Counted from the first letter of the stretch, positions 1 through 7,811 are shown. The stretch is 14,280 nucleotides of DNA from JABCPE02 sp963520725 (GCA_963520725.1 CAUQSG010000039.1:1-14280); one strand, 5' to 3'. A program made the numbers and translations. The notes: a model not told the origin generated them from the sequence alone.

Positions 1-2
1 AT

Positions 3-77
3 ACAGCAAGGGTCTTTGATTCATATATACTAATAATAATACTTTTGGTATTAATTATATTATCTATTTTTAAATGA
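3..77 (+). CDS. 3' end of a membrane-protein gene (partial)
   Basis: An open frame enters from the left edge and ends at a TGA at 75-77. It encodes 24 residues: a short polar stretch (TARVFDSY) followed by an almost uninterrupted hydrophobic run (ILIIILLVLIILSIF) and a terminal Lys. This looks like the last transmembrane helix of an integral membrane protein, with its end close to the membrane. The rest of the gene lies outside the window, so no function can be given. With only 24 codons, chance cannot be excluded, because AT-rich DNA readily encodes Ile/Leu runs. Confidence 0.4.
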   Translation, partial: TARVFDSYILIIILLVLIILSIFK

Positions 78-301
78 CAGGTAAAATTCCAGATGTGTGG
101 GCTGAACCATAAATATTTATACTTAATTTAAAGACAAATTATGCTTTATATTGTATTTTTTTGAGTGTGATGATTAGATAATTATTATTTATATCTGTAT
201 AAATGAATTATATGGCATTTTATAAACTGATAGAACAAAACAAAGAACGGCGGAAAGCGCAGGGAATACGCTTCAAGTTATTTTAGAGAAATTAAAATTA
301 G
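78..301. other. AT-rich intergenic stretch with one tiny ORF
   Basis: No gene of convincing length is visible. The only plus-strand ORF worth recording is at 203-286 (27 codons, beginning MNYMAFYKLIEQ). Its second half (ERRKAQGIRF, about 247-280) is clearly richer in G and C than the surrounding AT-rich DNA, as if it were the leftover end of a former gene. It has no homologue that I recognise. Confidence 0.3.
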
Positions 302-337
302 AAGCTGTAGCAAATCTTATTTTGCGACAGCTTTTTT
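302..337 (+). terminator. Intrinsic terminator
   Basis: The arms at 302-314 and 321-333 pair over 13 positions with a single A/G mismatch and enclose a 6-nt loop (TCTTAT). A T-run follows at 332-337. It would end plus-strand transcription coming from the left. It also lies just past the end of the convergent minus-strand gene at 356-970, but in that direction the tail after the stem is only moderately T-rich. Confidence 0.75.
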
Positions 338-355
338 ACTTTTTTATTTTTGAAA

Positions 356-970
356 TTAATGGCAAAAAGCCACCATATCTAATCCGTTTTCAAGACAAAA
401 AGCGATGTTCTCTTTTAGTCCCATAATATGTTCATAGCTATAGCCTTTGTCTTCTTCTTCCTCGGTTTCGCCATCGATTAAGTCATCTATTTCCTCAGGT
501 GTTTTATGCACTTTTGATAATAAATCTGAAAGCGCTTGCAGGTGTTCTTTATCAAGCAAGCTTATCATAGGGAAATCGACTATCTCTGGGATAGAAAATG
601 GGTGAAAATGGTCAGCAGGGAAGAGTTCAGTATCTATTTCAGTCTTTATATTCCAGTCTTCTAAAAGCATACGGCTGATGAGTTCAGTTTCATACCAAAA
701 CTTAATTTCCTGATTATAAGGTAATTCTACACCCAAAGTTGCACAAATACCGATAAAGGCATAGCCATAAATGTACCCTTCCTGATCATACTGATTGCCC
801 ATAATAATATCAGTAAGCGCTTTTATGGTCTCATTGTCATCGTCTCCATCAGCATAGTTTTTAAAAGTATCATTGGCTTTTACCTTTTGCAAAAAGGCTT
901 CATCTTTAGAGCCAAAAACAGCTTTGATTTCAGGAGTTTTCACTCCGTAAGCAAACATATAATATCCCAT
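356..970 (-). CDS. DUF7691-like hypothetical protein
   Basis: This encodes 204 residues with no signal peptide or membrane segment, so it is probably cytosolic. The N-terminus (MGYYMFAYGV), the early GSKDEAFL stretch, the central EGYIYGYAFIGICATLG and the C-terminal GLDMVAFCH resemble the uncharacterised DUF7691 family as I remember it. That family opens with a similar Gly-Tyr-Met-Ala-Tyr-Gly-Val phrase and ends in an aspartate-hydrophobic-phenylalanine tail. No biochemical role is established for the family, and no catalytic motif stands out. The protein is acidic, with D/E clusters around residues 41-46 and 163-173. The gene is monocistronic, divergent from the 1057 gene, and starts about 86 nt from it. 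Confidence 0.85.
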   Translation of the reverse strand: MGYYMFAYGVKTPEIKAVFGSKDEAFLQKVKANDTFKNYADGDDDNETIKALTDIIMGNQYDQEGYIYGYAFIGICATLGVELPYNQEIKFWYETELISRMLLEDWNIKTEIDTELFPADHFHPFSIPEIVDFPMISLLDKEHLQALSDLLSKVHKTPEEIDDLIDGETEEEEDKGYSYEHIMGLKENIAFCLENGLDMVAFCH

Positions 971-996
971 AAGTAAAATGTTTTTTATTGAAAGAA

Positions 997-1004
997 CGAA
1001 GATA
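997..1004 (-). promoter_or_regulatory. Possible -7 box for the 356-970 gene
   Basis: Read on the minus strand this is TATCTTCG, one mismatch from the Bacteroidota consensus TAnnTTTG. It lies 26 nt upstream of the start codon at 970. No good TTG is present at the usual -33 distance, so the call is weak. Confidence 0.3.
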
Positions 1005-1017
1005 GTATTTTTTTATT

Positions 1018-1025
1018 TACCTTTG
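1018..1025 (+). promoter_or_regulatory. Bacteroidota -7 promoter box for the 1057 gene
   Basis: TACCTTTG matches the consensus TAnnTTTG exactly and sits 31 nt before the ATG at 1057. The nearest upstream TTG (988-990) is about 27 nt away, longer than the usual spacing of about 20, so only the -7 element is supported. Confidence 0.5.
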
Positions 1026-1056
1026 TAAGGTATGACTATTCTAAAAAATAAAAATT

Positions 1057-1632
1057 ATGGAATTGATTTCAGAAAAAATGAAATTTGATTTTCTTGTCAG
1101 GTTAAAATTTGATATTAGCGAAGGGTATGATAAGGCAGGAATTAAAACGGCTTATAATGATTTTGCAAGAACGCTAAGAACCGATAATCTGAAGGAAAAA
1201 AAATCTAAAACAGAAAAATTTTTACTCAAAGAATTGAAAGAATTGATTTCTTTGGATATAAAAAATCAAAAAGAATTTGATGAAAAACATAGGGCGTTAT
1301 GTGAGAAACTTAAGAAAGAATGGAATGAGCTCAGTTATGGTCAAATTCAAAAATGGGTAAATATGTCCCTCAAATATTGGCTTCTTTTCGGTGGAGATAA
1401 AATAGCAAACATTGAGAAAAATGCTGAATATTTTCACATTCCGATTGATAGCATCATAAAAGAAATTGCTTTTGGAGAAAAAAGAAATCAAGCAGATTAT
1501 AAAAGTTGGAGTAAAATAGAGAATTATAAAGAATATTTCAAATATCAAGAAGTATTCAGAGAAAATAACAAAAAGGTTGAGCCGATTGTAAAAGAGTTTG
1601 AGTTGTTTAATAATAGTAATAATAAACAATAA
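1057..1632 (+). CDS. Hypothetical protein with GQIQKWVN and HIPID motifs
   Basis: This encodes 191 residues, charged and largely helical, with no signal peptide or membrane helix. I do not recognise a named family. Two stretches look like conserved family signatures: GQIQKWVNMSLKYW at residues 95-108 and FHIPID at 126-131. A C-terminal segment follows with Trp and Tyr spaced through it (SWSKIENYKEYFKYQEVFRE, 150-169). Residues 45-90 form a long Lys/Glu-rich helix that could be a coiled coil. I recall similar layouts in orphan hypothetical proteins of scattered accessory regions, but no activity is known to me. The ATG is supported by the promoter box at 1018-1025 and by a short leader. The gene is probably co-transcribed with the small gene that follows after 36 nt. 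Confidence 0.8.
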   Translation: MELISEKMKFDFLVRLKFDISEGYDKAGIKTAYNDFARTLRTDNLKEKKSKTEKFLLKELKELISLDIKNQKEFDEKHRALCEKLKKEWNELSYGQIQKWVNMSLKYWLLFGGDKIANIEKNAEYFHIPIDSIIKEIAFGEKRNQADYKSWSKIENYKEYFKYQEVFRENNKKVEPIVKEFELFNNSNNKQ

Positions 1633-1668
1633 AACCAGTAAATTTAAAATCAATTTAAATTACATTAA

Positions 1669-1878
1669 ATGAATATAGAGGAAAATACAGAATCTATACA
1701 GAAAGAGATATTAGAAGAAATACATAAATGGGCAAGTCCTTCCTGGCAGCAAAGCGGAAAGGAAGCCTTTTTGCAGGTTCAAGATATGAAAAAGCAATTG
1801 AATTCTTTATCAGAAGAAGAAGCTCACAAATTGATGGTAGAGCAAACTCAAAAGATATTAAAAGAGAAGAATTCATAA
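1669..1878 (+). CDS. Small helical hypothetical protein
   Basis: This encodes 69 residues beginning MNIEENTESIQKEILEEIHK. The protein is rich in Glu, Lys and Gln, without Cys and without hydrophobic segments, so it should be a soluble, mostly helical protein. The motif WASPSWQQSGKEAFLQVQ at about residues 21-38 is the most distinctive part. I do not recognise a family. It lies 36 nt downstream of the 1057 gene and immediately upstream of a terminator (1912-1954), which fits a two-gene transcript. A second plus-strand frame at 1728-1928 overlaps it but has a basic, low-quality composition and runs into the terminator, so I prefer this frame. Confidence 0.6.
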   Translation: MNIEENTESIQKEILEEIHKWASPSWQQSGKEAFLQVQDMKKQLNSLSEEEAHKLMVEQTQKILKEKNS

Positions 1879-1911
1879 AATATTGTAAGGATGATGGATT
1901 GTGGAAAGGAA

Positions 1912-1954
1912 AAAACTGTTTTGGATAGATGTTCAAAGCAGTTTTGTTTTTTTT
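1912..1954 (+). terminator. Intrinsic terminator after the 1057-1878 genes
   Basis: AAAACTG (1912-1918) pairs with CAGTTTT (1939-1945), a T/G position can form a wobble, and TTTG (1920-1923) pairs with CAAA (1934-1937). The loop is 10 nt. The stem is followed after a single G by an eight-T run (1947-1954). Confidence 0.75.
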
Positions 1955-2079
1955 GAAATGTGATGCTTTGGTAGTTCAGATTACAAAATGGGAAACGCCT
2001 ACTAAAACAGAGCAGAAAAAACTTAAAAAATCATTGATAATTATTCCTTTTTGTAGTAGTTATTTTAGCGGATAAAATG

Positions 2080-2087
2080 TAAATTTG
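2080..2087 (+). promoter_or_regulatory. Bacteroidota -7 promoter box for purL
   Basis: TAAATTTG matches TAnnTTTG exactly and lies 25 nt before the purL ATG. A TTTTTG at 2048-2053 could serve as a -33 element, but it is about 26 nt upstream, longer than usual. No riboswitch-like fold is evident in the short leader. Confidence 0.55.
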
Positions 2088-2112
2088 CAGAACTCCCTAT
2101 AATAACTAAAAA

Positions 2113-5100
2113 ATGAAAAAGAGAATCTTCGTAGAGAAAAAAGGGATTTTCGATGTAGAAAGTCCTAAAATTCTAACTGAAATCAAAAGCATTCTTCCCA
2201 AAGTAGAGAATGTAAAAGTTTATAATATTTATGATGTTTTTGGGCTGTCCGAAGGCGATTTTTCCAAAACAGTAGGCAGCGTTTTCGCAGACCCAGTTAC
2301 AGACATCATTTACACAGAAAATCCAGCGCAAGAGCATTATTTCGCTACAGAATTTCTCCCTGGGCAGTATGACCAAAGGGCAGATTCGGCAGAGCAGTGC
2401 ATTTCTTTGCTTACAGGAACGGACAATGCTGCCGTGCGAAGTGGAAAACTCATCGAGATAAAGGGCATTTCTTCCACGGATTTGGATAAGGTTAAAGACC
2501 TTCTTATCAACAAGGTAGAGAGTAGAGAAAAGGATTTGTCCAAACTAGAAATTCCAGCGCAGGAAAAACCAACTCCTGTGATTGTTCATGAAGGTTTTAT
2601 CGGTTTTAATGAGGCTGAACTGGAGCAGTTCTACAAGCAGTACGGCTTTGCTTTTGGGTTTGATGATTTGCTGTTTATTCAAAATTATTTCCAATCGGAA
2701 AACCGAAATCCTACCGAGACAGAGCTCAAAGTTTTGGACACTTACTGGAGTGACCACTGCCGACATACCACTTTTGAAACCGAGCTGAAAGACATTCAGT
2801 TCAAAGGCGAGTTTAAAGAAACTTTAGATAAAATTTTCGCCGATTATTTAGAAAAAAGAAAGTTCTTAGGAAGAGAAGCGAAACCGATTTCGCTGATGGA
2901 TTTGGCTACGGTCTGCGCCAGATATTTCCATAAAACAGGTAAATTAGAAAACCTTGTGGTTTCTGATGAAATCAATGCCTGCACGATAGAAATAGAGGCG
3001 GAGTTTGATGGGAAAAAAGAGCCTTGGTATCTTCTTTTCAAAAACGAAACACACAATCACCCTACTGAAATAGAGCCTTTTGGTGGTGCTTCTACTTGTC
3101 TTGGCGGTGCCATCCGTGACCCACTTTCTGGGCGTGCTTTCGTGTATCAGGCGATGCGTCTGAGCGGTGCGGCGGATGTTCTGGAGCCTGTTTCTGCGAC
3201 TTTGCAGGGAAAACTTCCACAGAGAACCATCACAAAGCAGGCAGCGAATGGCTATTCTTCTTACGGAAATCAGATAGGTCTAGCCACTACGATGGTCAAT
3301 GAAATCTATCATGAGGGCTACAGAGCGAAGAGAATGGAGGTAGGTTTCGTGGTCGGAGCAGTTCCGAAAACTTGGGTAAAACGCGAAAAACCACAGAATG
3401 GCGATATCGTGATTTTACTTGGCGGCGCTACAGGGCGAGATGGAGTAGGCGGCGCTACAGGTTCTTCCAAGGAGCAGGACGAAACCTCTATACATACGCT
3501 TTCTACCGAAGTTCAGAAAGGAAATGCCGTGGAGGAGAGAAAAATCCAAAGACTTTTCCGAAATCCAGAAGTTACCACTTTGATAAAGAAATCTAATGAT
3601 TTTGGGGCGGGAGGAGTTTCTGTGGCTATCGGTGAAATTGCCGATTCTTTGGAGATAGATTTGGATATTTTACCTTTAAAATATGAAGGGCTGAACGGAA
3701 CAGAACTTGCCATTTCCGAATCGCAGGAGCGTATCGCTGTGGTGGTGGATGTCAAGGATAAAGACCAATTTATCCATTTTTGTGAAAGAGAAAACATCAA
3801 AGCTGTGGAGGTAGCGAAAGTTACCAATTCGGGCAGAATGCAGATGTTTTGGAAAGGAGCTAAAATAGTAGATTTGAGCCGAGAGTTTCTAAATTCCAAC
3901 GGCTGTGCAAAATCTCAAAATGCCGAAATTTCCCATCTTCAAAAACCTGAAAATCAGACCGAAATATTTAACGAAGAAAACCTCATCAAGATACTTTCGG
4001 ATAAAAATACAGCCTCTCAAAAAGGCTTGCTGGAGATGTTTGACTCTTCCGTTGGTGCGACTACGGTGGCTATGCCTTTGGGTGGAAAACACCAGATTAC
4101 CGAGATGGAGGGAAGTGTGCAGACACTGCCTGTTTTGAACGCGAAAAATGTGGAAACCGTATCTCTGGCAGCGTGGGGCTTTGATGCCGAAATATCTTCG
4201 CAAAACTCCCTGATAGGGGCAGCAGATGCTGTGGTGGAGTCCGTGGCGAAAATCGTAGCTATGGGCGGCGATTATAGAAAAATCCGATTGAGCTTTCAGG
4301 AATATTTTGAAAAATTAGGTCAAAACCCAGAGAAATGGGGCAAACCGCTGGCATCGCTCCTTGGGGCTTATGATGCGCAGATAAATTTTGGGCTGGCGGC
4401 CATCGGAGGGAAGGACTCTATGAGTGGAACTTACCAAAATCTGAATGTACCACCGACATTGATTTCCTTCGCTTGTGCAGATGGGCAGAAAAAATACATA
4501 ATTTCGCCAGAGTTTAAGCAGGCTGGAAATAATATTTATCATTTTTATCATCAAAATAAAGAAAATGGACTGCCAGATTATGAAACTCTGAAAGAGGTTT
4601 TTGATTTCGTTCATCAGCAGATAAAAGCAGGAAACATCGTTTCTGTAAAGACCATAAAAGATGGCGGAGCGGCAGTTTCATTGGCAAAAATGTGTTTTGG
4701 AAATCATCTCGGTGCAGAGGTGGAACTTGCAGAAAGCCAAGTTTTAGAGAAAAACATCGGTGGTTTTATCATCGAAAGTAAAACGGAACTGGCTCATTCC
4801 CAGCTTCATAAAATAGGAAAAGTGACCGAAGGAAAAACTTTGGTTATCAATAAAAAAGCGTTTGACCTTGGTAAATTGCTTTCGGCTTATACCCAGACTT
4901 TTGAAAATCTTTTCCCAACTGCCGAGCCAGACAGAATAGAAATCAACATCGATGGAAAGCTGAATTCTACCAGTCCTAAAAATATCATTATCAAGAAACA
5001 TAACATCGCAAAACCAAGAGTTTTCGCGCCGATTTTCCCAGGAACAAACTGCGAATACGAAACCCAAAATGCTTTCCGAAAAGAGGGAGCAGAGGTGACC

Positions 5101-5802
5101 TCGTTGCCGCTCATTAACCTTACCAAAAGCCTTTTGGAGGAGAGTATAGAGGCTTGGACAAAGGAAATAGACCAGTCTCAAATTCTTGTTTTCTCAGGAG
5201 GATTTTCCGCAGGGGATGAGCCTGATGGTTCAGCAAAATTCATCGTCAATGTTCTTAAAAATGAACAAATGAAGTCTGCTGTACATCGCCTTTTGGAGCG
5301 TGATGGGATGATTCTGGGGATTTGTAACGGCTTCCAAGCCTTGGTAAAATCTGGACTTCTGCCGTATGGGGAGATAAGAGATTTGGATGAAAACTCGCCT
5401 ACGCTCGCTCACAACGCGATAGGGCGCCATATTTCCCAAATGGTGGATGTGAAGGTGGTGAATGATGATTCGCCGTGGCTGAAAGGTATGAAAAACGAGG
5501 TGTATACTATCCCGATTTCCCACGGAGAAGGGCGTTTTATAGCGAGTGAGGAGGTGCTGACAGAACTCTACAAAAATGGTCAGATAGCTACCCAATACAT
5601 TGATTTCGAGGGGAAAGTAGCTCACGGCATGCCATATAACCCGAATAATTCGCTTTTTGGAATAGAGGGGATTACCAGCCGAAGCGGAAAAATCTTCGGA
5701 AGAATGGGGCATCCAGAGCGTTTCGCGGAAGGATTGCTGAAAAATATCCCAACTGCCAATTACCACAATATTTTCAGGAATGGAGTGGAGTATTTTAAGT
5801 AG
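2113..5802 (+). CDS. purL: Phosphoribosylformylglycinamidine synthase (large, single-chain PurL)
   Basis: This enzyme catalyses the fourth step of de novo purine synthesis in the cytosol: FGAR, glutamine and ATP give FGAM, glutamate, ADP and phosphate. At 1229 residues it is the full-length single-chain type, which carries its own glutaminase, rather than the split PurS/PurQ/small-PurL type. The order is an N-terminal domain (about 1-150), a linker ending in the signature YWSDHCRHTTF (from 211), and the first AIRS-like half with KNETHNHPTEIEPFGGAST (near 308) and glycine-rich GGATGRDGVGG (near 437). The second AIRS-like half follows, and then the class I glutamine amidotransferase domain from about 968 (APIFPGTNCEYET). 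Cys1071 in GICNGFQ, with His1200 and Glu1202 in GHPERF, forms the expected catalytic triad, and HGEGRF begins at His1137. No frameshift is seen. The gene is monocistronic, with a -7 box upstream and a strong terminator downstream. GC content is visibly higher than in the neighbouring accessory DNA. Confidence 0.98.
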   Translation: MKKRIFVEKKGIFDVESPKILTEIKSILPKVENVKVYNIYDVFGLSEGDFSKTVGSVFADPVTDIIYTENPAQEHYFATEFLPGQYDQRADSAEQCISLLTGTDNAAVRSGKLIEIKGISSTDLDKVKDLLINKVESREKDLSKLEIPAQEKPTPVIVHEGFIGFNEAELEQFYKQYGFAFGFDDLLFIQNYFQSENRNPTETELKVLDTYWSDHCRHTTFETELKDIQFKGEFKETLDKIFADYLEKRKFLGREAKPISLMDLATVCARYFHKTGKLENLVVSDEINACTIEIEAEFDGKKEPWYLLFKNETHNHPTEIEPFGGASTCLGGAIRDPLSGRAFVYQAMRLSGAADVLEPVSATLQGKLPQRTITKQAANGYSSYGNQIGLATTMVNEIYHEGYRAKRMEVGFVVGAVPKTWVKREKPQNGDIVILLGGATGRDGVGGATGSSKEQDETSIHTLSTEVQKGNAVEERKIQRLFRNPEVTTLIKKSNDFGAGGVSVAIGEIADSLEIDLDILPLKYEGLNGTELAISESQERIAVVVDVKDKDQFIHFCERENIKAVEVAKVTNSGRMQMFWKGAKIVDLSREFLNSNGCAKSQNAEISHLQKPENQTEIFNEENLIKILSDKNTASQKGLLEMFDSSVGATTVAMPLGGKHQITEMEGSVQTLPVLNAKNVETVSLAAWGFDAEISSQNSLIGAADAVVESVAKIVAMGGDYRKIRLSFQEYFEKLGQNPEKWGKPLASLLGAYDAQINFGLAAIGGKDSMSGTYQNLNVPPTLISFACADGQKKYIISPEFKQAGNNIYHFYHQNKENGLPDYETLKEVFDFVHQQIKAGNIVSVKTIKDGGAAVSLAKMCFGNHLGAEVELAESQVLEKNIGGFIIESKTELAHSQLHKIGKVTEGKTLVINKKAFDLGKLLSAYTQTFENLFPTAEPDRIEINIDGKLNSTSPKNIIIKKHNIAKPRVFAPIFPGTNCEYETQNAFRKEGAEVTSLPLINLTKSLLEESIEAWTKEIDQSQILVFSGGFSAGDEPDGSAKFIVNVLKNEQMKSAVHRLLERDGMILGICNGFQALVKSGLLPYGEIRDLDENSPTLAHNAIGRHISQMVDVKVVNDDSPWLKGMKNEVYTIPISHGEGRFIASEEVLTELYKNGQIATQYIDFEGKVAHGMPYNPNNSLFGIEGITSRSGKIFGRMGHPERFAEGLLKNIPTANYHNIFRNGVEYFK

Positions 5803-5823
5803 AGAGATCACACTATATAAAAT

Positions 5824-5857
5824 AAAAAAACACCTCTGAAAAGGAGGTGTTTTTTTT
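5824..5857 (+). terminator. purL terminator overlapping a convergent stop codon
   Basis: A perfect 13-bp stem joins 5824-5836 to 5844-5856, with a 7-nt loop (TGAAAAG). It is flanked by A7 on the left and T8 on the right, so it can work on both strands. The T-run includes part of the TAA stop codon (5856-5858, minus strand) of the convergent CxCxxC gene. One hairpin therefore closes both transcription units with no spare sequence. Confidence 0.9.
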
Positions 5858-6101
5858 AATACTCAAAATATAGTTTTAATTCTTCATTTAGCTGATGCTT
5901 TGACTTAGCTCTGTCTTTTTTGGAAAAAGAATTGGAACAAAGGTAGCAACTGCATATAGTGGAATGGTTTTTAGTCCATTTATAAATTCTAGAAACTCTT
6001 AATTCATTCACACTTTGAGGAACAAATTGACTAATAAATTTTAGTCTTTTAATGTATTTAGAAAACTCTTTGTGTTTTCTAAAACTGTAATTTCTCATCA
6101 A
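5856..6101 (-). CDS. Small basic CxCxxC protein, conserved type in Bacteroidota
   Basis: This encodes 81 residues, strongly basic, with no signal peptide. Cys50, Cys52 and Cys55 lie in TICSCYLCSN, a CxCxxC[GS]N pattern. I recall that pattern from small uncharacterised proteins found across Bacteroidota, typically reading CSCxMCGNPR with basic flanks. Three cysteines so close together suggest a metal-binding site, perhaps with another ligand or a partner protein, and the basic flanks could contact nucleic acid. Both are inferences. The usual Gly after the last Cys is replaced by Ser, and the following Pro-Arg is missing. The gene lies 9 nt downstream of the coiled-coil gene at 6111-6383, so the two probably share a transcript that ends at the bidirectional hairpin 5824-5857. 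Confidence 0.75.
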   Translation of the reverse strand: MMRNYSFRKHKEFSKYIKRLKFISQFVPQSVNELRVSRIYKWTKNHSTICSCYLCSNSFSKKDRAKSKHQLNEELKLYFEY

Positions 6102-6110
6102 TTATATAAT

Positions 6111-6383
6111 TTAGAACAAATCGTCTAATTTAGATTTTGCAGAATCCCAGAATTTGCTGAGGTCAGATTTTAAATCATCTAGTTTATCTTCTGCAAGGTC
6201 TTTTATTTCATCCCATTTGTCTTCGGCTTCTTCTAATTTTGCTTCCAAAAGTTTGCTTTTTTCTTCTAGTTCTGCTTTGGCATCACCAGAGAGCTCTTCT
6301 GCTTTGCTTTTTAGGATTTCTAGTTTTTTTTTAGCGTTTTCTATTTGTTCTTGGAATTTTTGTTTTAGTTCATTAGTGTCCAT
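6111..6383 (-). CDS. Small coiled-coil, highly charged helical protein
   Basis: This encodes 90 residues made almost entirely of Lys, Glu, Asp, Leu, Ala and Ser, with no Cys, Pro or Tyr and few aromatics. Leucines and alanines recur at heptad-like intervals through residues 5-75, so it should be one long amphipathic helix or coiled coil. The C-terminus (LSKFWDSAKSKLDDLF) repeats a K/S-x-x-LDD pattern seen just before it. No signal peptide is present. It resembles stress-related or apolipoprotein-like helical proteins in general composition only, and no family is claimed. The start is supported by a perfect -7 box 29 nt upstream. It is the first gene of a two-gene minus-strand unit. Confidence 0.8.
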   Translation of the reverse strand: MDTNELKQKFQEQIENAKKKLEILKSKAEELSGDAKAELEEKSKLLEAKLEEAEDKWDEIKDLAEDKLDDLKSDLSKFWDSAKSKLDDLF

Positions 6384-6411
6384 TCTCTTTAATTTTAAAT
6401 GTTAAGTAAGA

Positions 6412-6419
6412 CAAAGATA
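6412..6419 (-). promoter_or_regulatory. Bacteroidota -7 promoter box for the 6383-5856 unit
   Basis: On the minus strand this reads TATCTTTG, a perfect TAnnTTTG, placed 28 nt upstream of the ATG at 6383. A TTTTG further upstream is only 14 nt away, closer than the typical spacing. Confidence 0.55.
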
Positions 6420-6550
6420 AATAAAAAACGATACAAAAGAGCTTTAAAACCAAATTAAAATTTCTGTAAATTGCACAAGGCTTGTTTTTGGGCATTGATG
6501 GGAATTTTTTGAAATAAATATTTGTAATGAAAAAGGTATAGAAAATAATA

Positions 6551-6736
6551 ATGGATACAAGAATTAAACTTGGAATAAGTGGGATTATATTGGCTTATGC
6601 AGCATATAAAATGATCATAAAAGATAAAAAAGAAAATAGGTCTGATTTTGTTTTAATCCGAGCATGGGGAGTCGTCATTATAGGAATAGTGACAGCTGTT
6701 ATATGTTTTATACTAGTATTATTTGGGTTAGATTAG
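6551..6736 (+). CDS. Small two-helix membrane protein
   Basis: This encodes 61 residues beginning MDTRIKLGISGIILAYAAYK. Two transmembrane helices are predicted by eye, at about 5-23 and 36-60. They are separated by a charged loop (KDKKENRSD), which by the positive-inside rule should be cytoplasmic, so both ends would face outward. No family is recognised. It is the first gene of the AT-rich plus-strand block. The leader before it has no clear TAnnTTTG box; the closest is TAAATATTTG at about 6517-6526. The gene is separated from the next one by 124 nt. Confidence 0.65.
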   Translation: MDTRIKLGISGIILAYAAYKMIIKDKKENRSDFVLIRAWGVVIIGIVTAVICFILVLFGLD

Positions 6737-6860
6737 TGAGAGTTATAAATATCTCAAATGCGTATTGCCCAAAGGAATAAAACGGAAAGATAGAAAACGA
6801 AGTATATCGGGATTTTAGATATAGATAGATGATAATCAGTGTTTTTAAAAGTAATTTAGT

Positions 6861-7259
6861 ATGATTTTAAAGGATAACCAAGGAAAAGACAGAATAAAAT
6901 TTTCGGATATAGTCAGGCTGAATAAAGAAGAGCCTGTCTTCGTCAAAATGAAGGTGCGTATTTCTACGGAAATTATGGTTTCTGAAGAGGATTTGGATAT
7001 TGAAAGGTCTGATTTAGAGGATTTAATAAGAAATTTAAAGGATTTATGCGAATGTAAAATAAGAAAATTTTTCTTTCAAAATATAGATGAAACGATAGAG
7101 ATAGTTTTCAGTATCAACGATATAGGAACCATCACCGTAGAGGGAAAAATGTATGATGAAAACTATATGAATTCTATTAATTTTTCGTTTCAGACAGATT
7201 TAAATGGAATAGCTACATTTTCCAAAGAAATTTCGCAGGAAATAAAAAAATATAAATAA
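6861..7259 (+). CDS. Possible WapI-family immunity protein
   Basis: This encodes 132 residues, soluble, with no signal peptide. The layout is short opening strands (MILKDNQGKDRIKF), a strand with VFVKMKVRIST, a central helix (SDLEDLIRNLKDL, 50-62), then alternating strands, and a final helix (FSKEISQEIKKYK). This recalls the WapI family of immunity proteins, which neutralise contact-dependent or Rhs/WapA-type toxins and are frequent in Bacteroidota. The match is by architecture and a few phrases, not by a diagnostic motif. The next gene starts 14 nt downstream, so the two are probably co-transcribed. No toxin gene is present in the window, so a role as an orphan immunity gene is inference. 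Confidence 0.8.
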   Translation: MILKDNQGKDRIKFSDIVRLNKEEPVFVKMKVRISTEIMVSEEDLDIERSDLEDLIRNLKDLCECKIRKFFFQNIDETIEIVFSINDIGTITVEGKMYDENYMNSINFSFQTDLNGIATFSKEISQEIKKYK

Positions 7260-7273
7260 TAAAAAGAAACAAT

Positions 7274-7789
7274 ATGCCAGATACTAAATTTTATTTAACT
7301 GACCATTCGAGAGAACTTTTATTTGATTTTATACAATCACAAGGAGGAAAATTAGTTCCTGATTTACTCTATGACAAGCCAGAATATGAGATTGTAAAAG
7401 ATGTAAATCAGTTTATGGAATATATAGAAACTAAAACAGTTAGATTTTATATCATTTCTAAAAAATTTGATGATGAGGGTCTGGTGATTACTAAAAACAG
7501 ATTTTCAGAAAAGCCTATTTATCATGTAGTTCAGAGAGTAGGCGGGCCGTATATTGATTTGGCTTTGTATCGTGGATGGGCAGATGACGCTACAGTAAAA
7601 ATGAAAAGCACAGATGTAGGATATTATGCTCGGTTTTTGGACAAAGATGATTTCTCTATAGAATACAAAGCGAGTGAAGAATTAAAAGACTTCTACAAGG
7701 GAATGTTGAAATTCCTGCGGTCTTTATGCAAAAAAGTAAATATAAACGGAAAGAACTACTACATAGATAAAAATAGTGATGGGTATTAG
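7274..7789 (+). CDS. Hypothetical cytosolic protein, immunity-like
   Basis: This encodes 171 residues without signal peptide or membrane segments. It begins with MPDTKFYLTDHSRELLFDFI, followed by GGKLVPDLLY, a helix (VNQFMEYIE), and a strand pair (RFYIISKKF). Next comes a region with PYIDLALYRGW (about 96-106) and a C-terminal helix (ASEELKDFYKGMLKFLRSLC) before a short beta hairpin with NGKNYYID. No catalytic signature is visible. This type of alpha/beta protein with an N-terminal helix and a C-terminal KFLR helix turns up among uncharacterised genes beside polymorphic-toxin immunity genes, which is the reason for the label. It lies 14 nt after the WapI-like gene. Confidence 0.8.
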   Translation: MPDTKFYLTDHSRELLFDFIQSQGGKLVPDLLYDKPEYEIVKDVNQFMEYIETKTVRFYIISKKFDDEGLVITKNRFSEKPIYHVVQRVGGPYIDLALYRGWADDATVKMKSTDVGYYARFLDKDDFSIEYKASEELKDFYKGMLKFLRSLCKKVNINGKNYYIDKNSDGY

Positions 7790-7811
7790 AGTGGTTATTA
7801 TCAATAAGTTA

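Noticed and set aside
1297..1653. 118-codon minus-strand frame opposite the 1057 gene
   Set aside because: It is very rich in Ile, Phe and Leu, as expected for the complement of a Lys/Glu/Asn-rich gene, and it overlaps a better frame with a promoter box.
1728..1928. Alternative 66-codon frame overlapping the 1669-1878 gene
   Set aside because: It runs into the terminator stem and has an irregular basic composition. The 1669 frame ends before the terminator.
5230..5811. 193-codon minus-strand frame inside purL, with further antisense frames at 3513-3899, 3889-4203, 4315-4614 and 4744-5181
   Set aside because: PurL is intact and strongly conserved over the whole region. The antisense frames have no recognisable motifs and are shadows of its codon use.
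6154..6405. 83-codon plus-strand frame opposite the coiled-coil gene
   Set aside because: Ser/Phe-rich complement of a Lys/Glu-rich gene. The minus-strand frame has a perfect -7 box.
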